From NCBI GenBank assembly GCA_021769965.1, contig JAETRU010000013.1, positions 1 through 62,889 of the forward strand: a stretch of 62,889 bases of DNA, given 5' to 3'. Positions 25,020 to 32,454 of the stretch are shown piece by piece; position 1 is the first letter of the stretch; the number at the start of each line of letters is the position of its first letter. This DNA comes from Eubacterium sp. Lineage in GTDB: Bacteria; Bacillota; Clostridia; Peptostreptococcales; Anaerovoracaceae. Both the position numbers and the translations under genes were made by a program. Below the pieces are notes generated by a model. It saw only the letters and a program-made list of their open reading frames with translations. It was not told the origin of the DNA and did no database searches.

Positions 25020-26546
25020 ATGGATCAGGTTTTGGCAATACAGAAGGTAAAGGAAAAAATCAGAAAAGTACTGGATGACGGCAGCTATGACAGCGGCGAA
25101 AAGATGGCATCCTTTCTCAGAGAGATCGACAACGATCTGGAGGTCTTTCTGGCTCAGGGCATCGATTTCAAGATCGTGGTCGACGCGCTGGACGACAGCA
25201 TCTTTATTACCGACAAAGACGGCGTCTGTCTCTACGTCAACCCGGCCCACCAGCGCAACACCACCATTCTGCCCGAAGAAGTCATCGGCCGCAGAGTATC
25301 CGATATCGTGGAAGACGGCACGCTGTTTACCGGCGGCGCCACCCTGGATGTGCTTAAAACGCAGAAAAAAGTATTTCGTCTTTCTACCGTGCAGAAAACC
25401 AGTCCGCCCAGTGTCGGCTATGCTGTAGGCGTGCCGATCTTTGATCAGAACGGAAGTCTTCACCAGGTGGTCGTCAGCAGCCGGCCGATTCTGACCCTGC
25501 AATCCCTGCAGGAAGATTTCGGAAAATTTCTCGCTGAAGCAAACGCGCTGGATAAAAGCCGGGAGAATGTCCGGATCCTGGAGAGTACCGAAAACTCCAA
25601 AAGACTGGTCGGCTCTTCTTATTCGCTGCAGAAAGTCTGGAATACAATAAAGATGGCAGCACCTACTGACGCGACTGTGCTGATCACCGGTGAGTCCGGC
25701 GTGGGAAAAGAGGTAGTAGCCGATGAGATCTACCGTCTTTCCAGCCGCAGTGACAAGACCTTCGTCAAGGTCAATTGCGCTTCCATCCCCGCAAATCTTC
25801 TGGAAAGCGAACTGTTCGGTTATGAGAAGGGAGCTTTTTCCGGCGCCAGTTCCTCCGGAAAGCAGGGACTCTTTGAGATGGCAAACGGCGGCACGCTGCT
25901 TCTTGATGAAATCGGAGATATGTCCATGGATCTGCAGGTCAAGCTGCTGCGGGCCATTCAGAATAAAGAGATCACCCGGGTCGGCGGCACGAAGCCGATC
26001 AAGCTGGACATCCGTATCATCGCGGCTACCAACAGCGATCTGAAACGAAAAATCGCAGAAGGTGCCTTCCGACAGGATCTGTATTACCGGCTCAATGTCA
26101 TTCCGATCCACATCCCGCCGCTTCGTGAGCGGCTCAATGACCTGGATGACCTGTGCCGCCACTTTGTGAAGTACTTTACAGAAAAACACGGACGGCCGTT
26201 TACGCTGACCGATGATCAGCTTGCGATCATGAAGCAGTATACCTGGCCGGGCAATATCCGCGAACTGGAAAACGTCATCGAATACCTGACCATCTGCGCT
26301 TCCGGCACGAAGGAAGTCGCCGATGAGATGCTGCGGGGTCTTCTGGATATCTCTCAGGGAGACGAAACCGTTACCAGCACGGGAACACTGTCCCAGTCCA
26401 TGGAAAACTACGAAAAAAGCCTGATCGAGTCCGTGCTGAGAGATTCAAGCAGTCTCAGAGACGCAGGGGCAAAGCTGGGCGTCAACGCTTCTACCATATC
26501 CCGAAAGATCAAGCAGTACGGTATTGATTATCCGGGAGCGAAATAA
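25020..26546 (+). CDS. Sigma-54-dependent transcriptional activator with PAS domain
   Basis: A 508-residue enhancer-binding protein. Order: helical N-terminus (1-50), PAS sensor (about 52-170, ALDDSIFITDKDGVCLYVNPA), AAA+ domain with Walker A GESGVGKE, the sigma-54 contact loop GAFSGA (Ser in place of the usual Thr), Walker B GTLLLDEIGD and the R-finger segment, then a Fis/TyrR-type helix-turn-helix (ASTISRKIKQYG). There is no receiver domain, so it should sense a ligand directly. Start at 25020 has GGGAGG eight bases upstream. Four sigma-54 promoters surround it, so it is the likely master switch of the 16-32 kb regulon. Confidence 0.93.
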   Translation: MDQVLAIQKVKEKIRKVLDDGSYDSGEKMASFLREIDNDLEVFLAQGIDFKIVVDALDDSIFITDKDGVCLYVNPAHQRNTTILPEEVIGRRVSDIVEDGTLFTGGATLDVLKTQKKVFRLSTVQKTSPPSVGYAVGVPIFDQNGSLHQVVVSSRPILTLQSLQEDFGKFLAEANALDKSRENVRILESTENSKRLVGSSYSLQKVWNTIKMAAPTDATVLITGESGVGKEVVADEIYRLSSRSDKTFVKVNCASIPANLLESELFGYEKGAFSGASSSGKQGLFEMANGGTLLLDEIGDMSMDLQVKLLRAIQNKEITRVGGTKPIKLDIRIIAATNSDLKRKIAEGAFRQDLYYRLNVIPIHIPPLRERLNDLDDLCRHFVKYFTEKHGRPFTLTDDQLAIMKQYTWPGNIRELENVIEYLTICASGTKEVADEMLRGLLDISQGDETVTSTGTLSQSMENYEKSLIESVLRDSSSLRDAGAKLGVNASTISRKIKQYGIDYPGAK

Positions 26547-26557
26547 CTGCATATAAA

Positions 26558-26594
26558 AAGCTGCCTGCAGTTCATCTCTTGCTGCAGACAGCTT
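26558..26594. terminator. Bidirectional terminator
   Basis: AAGCTGCCTGCAG pairs with CTGCAGACAGCTT (one mismatch); serves the activator gene on plus and the thiolase operon on minus. Confidence 0.7.
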
Positions 26595-26633
26595 CTCACT
26601 TTTTAAACCTCTATAAAACGATTGTTTTTTCCA

Positions 26634-27812
26634 CTATACCATCTCAATGATGACAGCCGTGCCCATGCCGCCGCCGGCGCAAAGTGTCGCAAGGCCGTAC
26701 TTTTGCTTTCTCTTCATCAGTTCATACATACAGGTGATCACCAGACGGGAACCGGTAGCGCCTACAGGATGCCCCAGAGAAATCCCGCTGCCGTTGACGT
26801 TAAGTTTTTCATCAGGAATTCCCAGCGTTTTCTGACAGGCCAGGCACTGCGCCGCGAAAGCCTCGTTGATCTCGAAGAGGTCGATATCGTCTATGGTAAG
26901 TCCCGCTTTCGCCAGTGCCTTCTTTGATGCGCTGATCGGTCCGATTCCCATCAGCTCAGGCGCAACCCCTGTAGTTGCTACCGCTTTAATTCTTGCCAAA
27001 ATCGGAGCACCAAGCTCCTTCGCCTTATCTTCCTCCATGAGGATTACACCGGAAGCCGCATCATTCATGCCAGAAGCATTGCCGGCTGTTACTCTGCCGT
27101 CTTCCTTGAAAGTCGGCTTCAGCTTTGCCAGCTTTTCCAAACTGGCATCGCGCCGCGGATATTCGTCTGTGTCGATGATGGTATCACCCTTTTTGCCTTT
27201 TACGATGATCGGAATGATTTCATCTTTAAATTTGCCCGCATCGATAGCGGCCACGGCTCTCTGCTGAGAGCGGAGAGAATAGGCGTCCATCTGCTCTCTG
27301 GTTACATCGTATTCATCGGCTACATTCTCTGCCGTAATGCCCATAGCCGGACCTACACCGAGATTGGTCAGAGAATCCCACATGGAATCCCGCAGCTCCA
27401 TATGACCGTATTTCTGTCCATAACGAGCATTAAATACCATATGAGGCGCTGTACTCATACTGTCAGCTCCGCCAGCCATAATGCAGTCTGCTTCTCCTGC
27501 TTTAATCTGGTAGTAGCCGAACTGAATCGATGACATGGAAGATGTACAGTTTCTGTGAATGGTAATGCCGGGAACTGAATCAGGAAGTCCCGCTTTTACT
27601 GCTGCCACTCTGGCAAGATTGTTCTCTTTATAGGTTCTCTGATAATTGCATCCCCAGATAACGTCTTCAATCATAGCCGGATTGATACCTGCTCTTTCGA
27701 CAAGATTCTGCATGACCGGAATGGAAAGATCCAGGGAAGTTAAAGTTTTAAACTGGCCGCCGATAGTACCGATTGGCGTTCTGCAGGCCGCTGTAATCAC
27801 TACGTTTCTCAT
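26634..27812 (-). CDS. Acetyl-CoA acetyltransferase (thiolase)
   Basis: About 392 residues, the normal thiolase length from the ATG at 27812. Active-site Cys in HRNCTSSMSS (usual form N-x-x-C-x-S-G), the NEAFA loop, GHPVGATGSR (His) and the second Cys in CAGGGMG are all present. It interconverts two acetyl-CoA and acetoacetyl-CoA or cleaves longer 3-ketoacyl-CoA. The NCTSSMSS variant around the nucleophile is not the commonest, so chain length is uncertain. It is the last gene of the DUF362-small-MFS-thiolase operon and could consume acetoacetyl-CoA formed by the BKACE step. Confidence 0.93.
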   Translation of the reverse strand: MRNVVITAACRTPIGTIGGQFKTLTSLDLSIPVMQNLVERAGINPAMIEDVIWGCNYQRTYKENNLARVAAVKAGLPDSVPGITIHRNCTSSMSSIQFGYYQIKAGEADCIMAGGADSMSTAPHMVFNARYGQKYGHMELRDSMWDSLTNLGVGPAMGITAENVADEYDVTREQMDAYSLRSQQRAVAAIDAGKFKDEIIPIIVKGKKGDTIIDTDEYPRRDASLEKLAKLKPTFKEDGRVTAGNASGMNDAASGVILMEEDKAKELGAPILARIKAVATTGVAPELMGIGPISASKKALAKAGLTIDDIDLFEINEAFAAQCLACQKTLGIPDEKLNVNGSGISLGHPVGATGSRLVITCMYELMKRKQKYGLATLCAGGGMGTAVIIEMV

Positions 27813-27934
27813 GTGAAAATCTACCTTTCTGTTCATATATGAGGGCAGGCCGCTTCACAGCGGAAGCAGCCTGTCCAGATTTCAAATATTGATATCAATA
27901 TATCCAATAAAGCGCTGAGCTTTTCTAAAGCCTC

Positions 27935-29254
27935 TTATGCGTTCAATTCTTCTTCCTTCTTATAGTCCAGGTTGTACTTCTTCGTGTCGAAACAATTAAT
28001 CAATACAATATTGACAACCAGCAGGCCAATGAATACCAGGTAAGCGCCTCTCAGGGATCCTGTCAGTTCCAGCGCCTTTGCGTTGATGTAGTAGTTCATC
28101 ATCAATACAATCTGCATAACCGGGAAGTAGATGGAGTATACAACGTCAAAACTCTGTCTTCCGAATACGGATGCAGGAAGTGAAGTCATGAAGTTGGCAG
28201 CGGCACCGATGGCTACGCCTACCATTGCTACGCAGATATATCCGCCCAACATACTGTTCAGGACGTAATTCACAGCCAGCGCTGCACAGTACCATACCAG
28301 GAACATGAGTACCGCCTTCTTAACACCCAGCTTCTGATCCAGCCAGCCGAATCCATAAGATCCGCAGACACCGACAACGGCACAGACTGTCATTAACCAT
28401 ACAGCCTTTTCAGGCGCAAAACCGAGTTCGATGTTTCTTGGAACCATCTGGCTCATTACACCGGTGGTGACCAGCTGGTTGATGCCGATGATGATGGCAA
28501 CGAACCACATCTCTTTGGTCTTTAAGAGCTTAGCGACTGTCCATCTTGGTTCGCCGTTTTCTGCCTCCTGTGCATATTCAGCTTCATATACTTCCTTTGA
28601 CACATTGTCAGGATACATGCCTCTTTCCTGCGGCGTGTTTCTTACAATGAAGTAAGCGATTACAGCGATAATAATCGCAGCGATGCCAGGCATCGTCATA
28701 CCTTTCGCGATGCCGAACGCGCCAATCAATCCGCTGATCAGAGGTACATAAAATGCAGAACCCAGATTGTGACCCATGGTGGTATATCCGTTTGCCAGAC
28801 CCTTTTTCTTCGGGAACCACTGTGTTACCAGATTGCCGCCGCCGATGTAAGCAGCGCCGTTGATAAATACTGTAACCAGGGTTAAACCGATGAAATATCC
28901 CGTGGTAGTCGTTGAATGTCCATAATAGATGTAGGAAGCGCCTGCTAAAGCAAGGCATACTGCAGAAAGCGCTCTTCCGCCAACCATGACCAGAATTCTT
29001 CCGATTACAAAGTACGCAACTACACCGATAAATCCGGCATACATCGCTAATTTGAGCAGCTGCGGTTTTAATTCTGCCGGATCTGCGCTGCCGCCGTTTG
29101 CATTAATCCACTGATCAATTACGATATTCTGCCCGTCGATAGAGAAACCGATCAGGAAGAAAAACATAATCATTGAGTAAAAGATGATCAGCCAGCCTTT
29201 ACCAAAGTTGGATTTGGTATTTTCAGACTGGAGTTTTGGTTTATTGTCAGCCAT
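27935..29254 (-). CDS. MFS transporter, OFA (oxalate/formate antiporter) family
   Basis: A 439-residue 12-segment transporter. The ISS: long first periplasmic loop after helix 1 (DGQNIVIDQWINANGG), the GGGNLVTQWFPKKKGLANG motif between helices 4 and 5 typical of the OFA group, and a cytosolic loop near residue 225. It should move a small organic anion, plausibly the substrate or an end product of the sigma-54 regulon. A perfect palindrome ATATTGATATCAATAT and a hairpin lie in the 120-base gap before the thiolase. Confidence 0.88.
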   Translation of the reverse strand: MADNKPKLQSENTKSNFGKGWLIIFYSMIMFFFLIGFSIDGQNIVIDQWINANGGSADPAELKPQLLKLAMYAGFIGVVAYFVIGRILVMVGGRALSAVCLALAGASYIYYGHSTTTTGYFIGLTLVTVFINGAAYIGGGNLVTQWFPKKKGLANGYTTMGHNLGSAFYVPLISGLIGAFGIAKGMTMPGIAAIIIAVIAYFIVRNTPQERGMYPDNVSKEVYEAEYAQEAENGEPRWTVAKLLKTKEMWFVAIIIGINQLVTTGVMSQMVPRNIELGFAPEKAVWLMTVCAVVGVCGSYGFGWLDQKLGVKKAVLMFLVWYCAALAVNYVLNSMLGGYICVAMVGVAIGAAANFMTSLPASVFGRQSFDVVYSIYFPVMQIVLMMNYYINAKALELTGSLRGAYLVFIGLLVVNIVLINCFDTKKYNLDYKKEEELNA

Positions 29255-29284
29255 TTGTAATTACCTCGTCTCTTATTATTTGGG

Positions 29285-29557
29285 TTATTGTTTTTCTTTC
29301 GCAAATCTTTCGTCCGCCGCTTTCATCACCATTTCGTCCCAGGTCTGAAATTCGGTGCTTTCAATGACGAAATTGTTGAAAACAGTTTCCGGATAAATCA
29401 TATATTCCCCGCCCCAGTTGCACATTACCGCGCTGGAGTAGCGAAAGTATTCAAAGCTCTCAAAGTTGGTATGCTTCTGCATGAATTCATCGGTAAAAAT
29501 GATATCTAGAATATCCCAGAATTCTTTACCAGCTTTTACTCTGATATAACCGTCCAT
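29285..29557 (-). CDS. Small protein coupled to the DUF362 gene
   Basis: A 90-residue soluble protein rich in aromatic residues (FESFEYFRYSS, GGEYMIYPETVFNNF) without a family I recognise. Its ATG overlaps the DUF362 stop (TAATG), so both are made together, probably as partners: a subunit or chaperone of the DUF362 protein. Three cysteine-poor stretches and one Cys (VMCNWGG) give no metal motif. Real by coupling and operon position. Confidence 0.65.
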   Translation of the reverse strand: MDGYIRVKAGKEFWDILDIIFTDEFMQKHTNFESFEYFRYSSAVMCNWGGEYMIYPETVFNNFVIESTEFQTWDEMVMKAADERFAKEKQ

Positions 29558-30849
29558 TATTTTGCCTCCGGATTTTCCTTTTTGTATTCTTCGAACTTAG
29601 CGAAAACGTAGTCGTGCCATACCTGCGCGTCTCTTGCCATGCATGGACGAATAATTTCATCCTCCTGATCCCCTGTTCCGTCGATGGTTTCATGTCTCTG
29701 AATGGTCAGGTACAGAGCCGGTTCATTGGGAGGGCATCCCAGAATGTGATATGCACCCGGATGCTGTTTCAGATATTTCTTAGTGCAGTTTCCGTGCAGT
29801 ACAATTTTCTCATCTGGAATATCATCCGGAATTTCATTGAGTCCGCCGATCACAACAGTCATACCTGCGTTTTCATCGTAAGCGTTTACTGCCTTCAGTT
29901 CTTCCATGTTGATGGCAAGAAGTGCCTGACAGCTGGAGCAGCCGCCCTTGCATCTTACATCGTATTCCGGCCATCTGGTGCTCATATCGCCGATGTACGG
30001 GATCCACATCTTCATAAAGGATTCCTCGATGGTGTTTCCGACGACTTCGATCTGATCCATATCATAATTGCCAAGACCGGTTTCCTCTGCAACCTTAAAA
30101 TAGTCTACGGCAGTAGTATCAATGCCGGTAACCTCGCAGGCAACACGGTCAATGGCTACAGGGTCTTTAGAACCCAAAATCATATGGGATTCGATTGGAA
30201 CCGGCATATGCGGGCTGTATCCTGATGCGGCGCGGTGCGCGTCCATAATATTTATATCCGCGCGGCATACAGACCAAACATCCATCATGGCCATGGTCAG
30301 ATTCTGTTTATGCATATCCATATGTACTTTGTCCTGTACAACGCCCTTGATATTCTTCAGAGCGCCGGAGAATACCATGGAAGCATGGGCTTTCAGAATC
30401 GGCAGATTGATCAGATGATCCGCCTCCAGCAAAAATCTAGGCAGCTTTACGGAATCGATATTGGAACGGAAACCGCGGACGGCTACCTTTACCAGATCTT
30501 TATCCCGCTTGATATCCATCAGCTCAACGCCTTCTTCTTCAGCAACAGCCTGGATTCCGCTTACTTTGAAGCATTCCATGGTATCACAGCCGATGGCAGC
30601 TGCCTCTGCTACGATAATTCTCTTCGGCTCGGCTTTCTTGACCTCACGAATGACAGCTCTTACTACCTCAGGGTTGGTGCATACAGAAGTTTCCGGCGGT
30701 TCAGCATGGCCGGCATTAGGTTTCAGAACGACAGTAGTACCTTTGCGGATCACGCTGGTAACGCCGCCCATCAGGTCAAAGACTTTTGTCACATTTGCCT
30801 GAATATCATCGCCCTTTGCGAGAGCAACTAATGATTTCCCTTTACTCAT
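29557..30849 (-). CDS. DUF362 protein with C-terminal cysteine motifs
   Basis: A 430-residue protein. Residues 1-300 are a DUF362 domain (VVLKPNAGHAEPPE, LPILKAHASMVFSGALKNIKG, KDPVAIDRVAC). The C-terminal third has RCKGGCSSCQ, HGNC, LGCPPNEPAL and RPCMAR: enough cysteines, in C-x3-C-x2-C and GCPP settings, for one or more Fe-S clusters. DUF362 proteins are mostly uncharacterised; some relate to cofactor or redox enzymes. First gene behind a perfect sigma-54 promoter, so central to the regulon. A ring reductase or cofactor-dependent isomerase role is possible but unproved. Confidence 0.8.
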   Translation of the reverse strand: MSKGKSLVALAKGDDIQANVTKVFDLMGGVTSVIRKGTTVVLKPNAGHAEPPETSVCTNPEVVRAVIREVKKAEPKRIIVAEAAAIGCDTMECFKVSGIQAVAEEEGVELMDIKRDKDLVKVAVRGFRSNIDSVKLPRFLLEADHLINLPILKAHASMVFSGALKNIKGVVQDKVHMDMHKQNLTMAMMDVWSVCRADINIMDAHRAASGYSPHMPVPIESHMILGSKDPVAIDRVACEVTGIDTTAVDYFKVAEETGLGNYDMDQIEVVGNTIEESFMKMWIPYIGDMSTRWPEYDVRCKGGCSSCQALLAINMEELKAVNAYDENAGMTVVIGGLNEIPDDIPDEKIVLHGNCTKKYLKQHPGAYHILGCPPNEPALYLTIQRHETIDGTGDQEDEIIRPCMARDAQVWHDYVFAKFEEYKKENPEAK

Positions 30850-30900
30850 TTCTTTCCTCCTTGAAAATTATAACGTATTTATAATGACACTCTTATCTAA

Positions 30901-30916
30901 AGCAAAAAGTGTGCCA
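30901..30916 (-). promoter_or_regulatory. Sigma-54 promoter of the DUF362 operon
   Basis: TGGCAC-ACTTT-TTGCT on the minus strand (30916-30901), a full match 52 bases before the DUF362 start. Confidence 0.88.
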
Positions 30917-30944
30917 AAGGAAAAAGGAGGTTTTTACGGGGAAT

Positions 30945-31004
30945 TTGTTATGGAAATAACAATTCTGTTGCGTCCGGGCGGCCAGTCCGTTGCAGCTACG
31001 CAAC
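30945..31004. promoter_or_regulatory. Activator sites of the DUF362 operon
   Basis: GTTGC-AGCTAC-GCAAC (30989-31004) is a perfect copy of the palindrome and includes the stop codon of the alcohol dehydrogenase gene. GTTGCGTCCGGGCGGC (30967) is a half-match and TTGTTAT-GGAA-ATAACAA (30945-30962) is another perfect inverted repeat. Confidence 0.65.
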
Positions 31005-32195
31005 GAATCGGATAAATTTTCTGTATATCTGCTCTATATCAAAGGCTGTCAGACCGGTAAGACCCCATCCGATAAACGGTCTGCCGTCTAACGTCTGCTC
31101 CGCAAGGGCCGCAAGGTCCAGTTTCTCTGTTTCCAGTTCCTGCGCAAGCCCCAGATCTTCAATAAATTTCCGCAGGGCGCGGATTCCTTTTTCTATGACA
31201 TCCTGCGTCTGCTCTTCTTTCACATCAAATACTTCCTGAAAGAACGCCGCAAACCGTTCCGACGCCTGATGACTGACATATTCGCACCACGCCGGCAGCA
31301 GCATGGCAAGGGCAGCTCCGTGAATAACGCCAAAAGACTCTGTGATCTGATGGCTCATCTCGTGGCAGCCAAAATCCCCGCCCGGCCCCAGCATATCATT
31401 GTGCGCGACCGAAGCCGCCAGCATCAGCTCACCGCGAAGCGCTTCATTTTCTGGATCCTCCAGCGTCTTCGGCAGCGTCTGGACGATCTCTTTCATAAGT
31501 GCCAGGGTCATGCGGTCCAGCAGGCTGCTCTGCCGGTTCAGATCAAAGTACCGCTCAAAGGCATGGGCAAAGATATCAAAGCCTCCGCTGGCCGTCTGAA
31601 ATCTGCTGACGGACAGCGTCAGCGCAGGATCCAGCAGGGCAAACTTCGGCTTGGACTGCTCAAAAGCTCTCGCGATTTTCTTTCCCGTCACGCTATCGCT
31701 GATCACTGACATAGCGTTGGATTCGCTGGCTGTCGCCGGCAGGGTCACGACCGCTCCCACCGGAAGAAACCGTTCCGGACAGTGTTCGGGATTCTGATAA
31801 AGTTCCATGATGTCGCCGTCAAAAAAAGCGCCTGCGGAAGCCGCCTTCGCCGAATCTATGACACTGCCTCCGCCTACAGCCAGTATGCCGTTTATACCCT
31901 CTTTGCGGATAACATCGACAGCCTGTCTGATATACGCGGCATCCGCATTGGGCCTCACGCCACCCAGTTTAAATACCGTGCAGCCTGCTGTCTGCAGATC
32001 CTCCTCAATCGTTTCGCCCAGGCTCTTCTGTCCATCCTGTCCACCTGCCTCAGCGCGGAAGATCCGCTCGCTGCCGTAAACCAGAAGCACCCTGCCTCCT
32101 TTTCCGACCTGTCGCGCCATCAGCGCGCCGGCTTTCCGCTCACATGCCTTGCCAAAATAGATCTCTGTAGGAATGCTGAAATGAAAATCGTACAT
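30996..32195 (-). CDS. Iron-containing alcohol dehydrogenase (BdhA/YqhD-like)
   Basis: About 399 residues from the ATG at 32195 (ACGGAGG upstream). N-terminal nucleotide domain with GGGSVIDSAKA, and metal ligands in DIFAHAFE (Asp-x-x-x-His), HEMSHQITESFG and IHGAALAMLLPAW (His). Such enzymes reduce aldehydes or oxidise primary alcohols with NAD(P)H. It has its own sigma-54 promoter (32253), so it belongs to the regulon; it could reduce an aldehyde intermediate or serve as a hydroxybutyrate-type dehydrogenase. Confidence 0.93.
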   Translation of the reverse strand: MYDFHFSIPTEIYFGKACERKAGALMARQVGKGGRVLLVYGSERIFRAEAGGQDGQKSLGETIEEDLQTAGCTVFKLGGVRPNADAAYIRQAVDVIRKEGINGILAVGGGSVIDSAKAASAGAFFDGDIMELYQNPEHCPERFLPVGAVVTLPATASESNAMSVISDSVTGKKIARAFEQSKPKFALLDPALTLSVSRFQTASGGFDIFAHAFERYFDLNRQSSLLDRMTLALMKEIVQTLPKTLEDPENEALRGELMLAASVAHNDMLGPGGDFGCHEMSHQITESFGVIHGAALAMLLPAWCEYVSHQASERFAAFFQEVFDVKEEQTQDVIEKGIRALRKFIEDLGLAQELETEKLDLAALAEQTLDGRPFIGWGLTGLTAFDIEQIYRKFIRFVA

Positions 32196-32252
32196 ATTCT
32201 TACCTCCGTATTGTATGATCGCTTGTAAATACTGTGATATGAAATAGTTAAA

Positions 32253-32268
32253 AGCAAGAAGTATGCCA
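32253..32268 (-). promoter_or_regulatory. Sigma-54 promoter of the alcohol dehydrogenase gene
   Basis: TGGCAT-ACTTC-TTGCT on the minus strand (32268-32253); one departure (T for C) from the -24 consensus. No GTTGC palindrome is seen upstream. Confidence 0.75.
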
Positions 32269-32340
32269 GCTTCGAGACAGGCTGTCAGGACAGTAAAAAA
32301 CGGCAGTTTAAGTAAATCTCCGAAAATCATCGTCAAAAAC

Positions 32341-32365
32341 TAAAAAAAGCAGGACAGATCCTGCT
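32341..32365 (-). terminator. Terminator of the hexuronate operon
   Basis: AGCAGGA pairs with TCCTGCT (32365-32359, 32354-32348) and is followed on the minus strand by TTTTTTTAG. Confidence 0.88.
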
Positions 32366-32454
32366 ATATTAAAGTTTTGACTGGTTTCACAGCGCCAAAA
32401 ACTTAATCCACCTCCATTGGCTGGGCGGCTTATAGTTCCTGATCTCTTATCTTT

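Noticed and set aside
24993-26189. Antisense ORF over the sigma-54 activator (398 codons)
   Set aside because: Mirror of a GC-rich real gene; protein composition is His/Gln/Arg-rich and unlike any family.
16347-32195. Carnitine or gamma-butyrobetaine degradation as the role of the sigma-54 regulon
   Set aside because: BKACE and a carnitine-dehydrogenase-like enzyme fit, but a cyclase-family hydrolase, AbfD and Fe-ADH do not, and no betaine transporter or CoA transferase is present.
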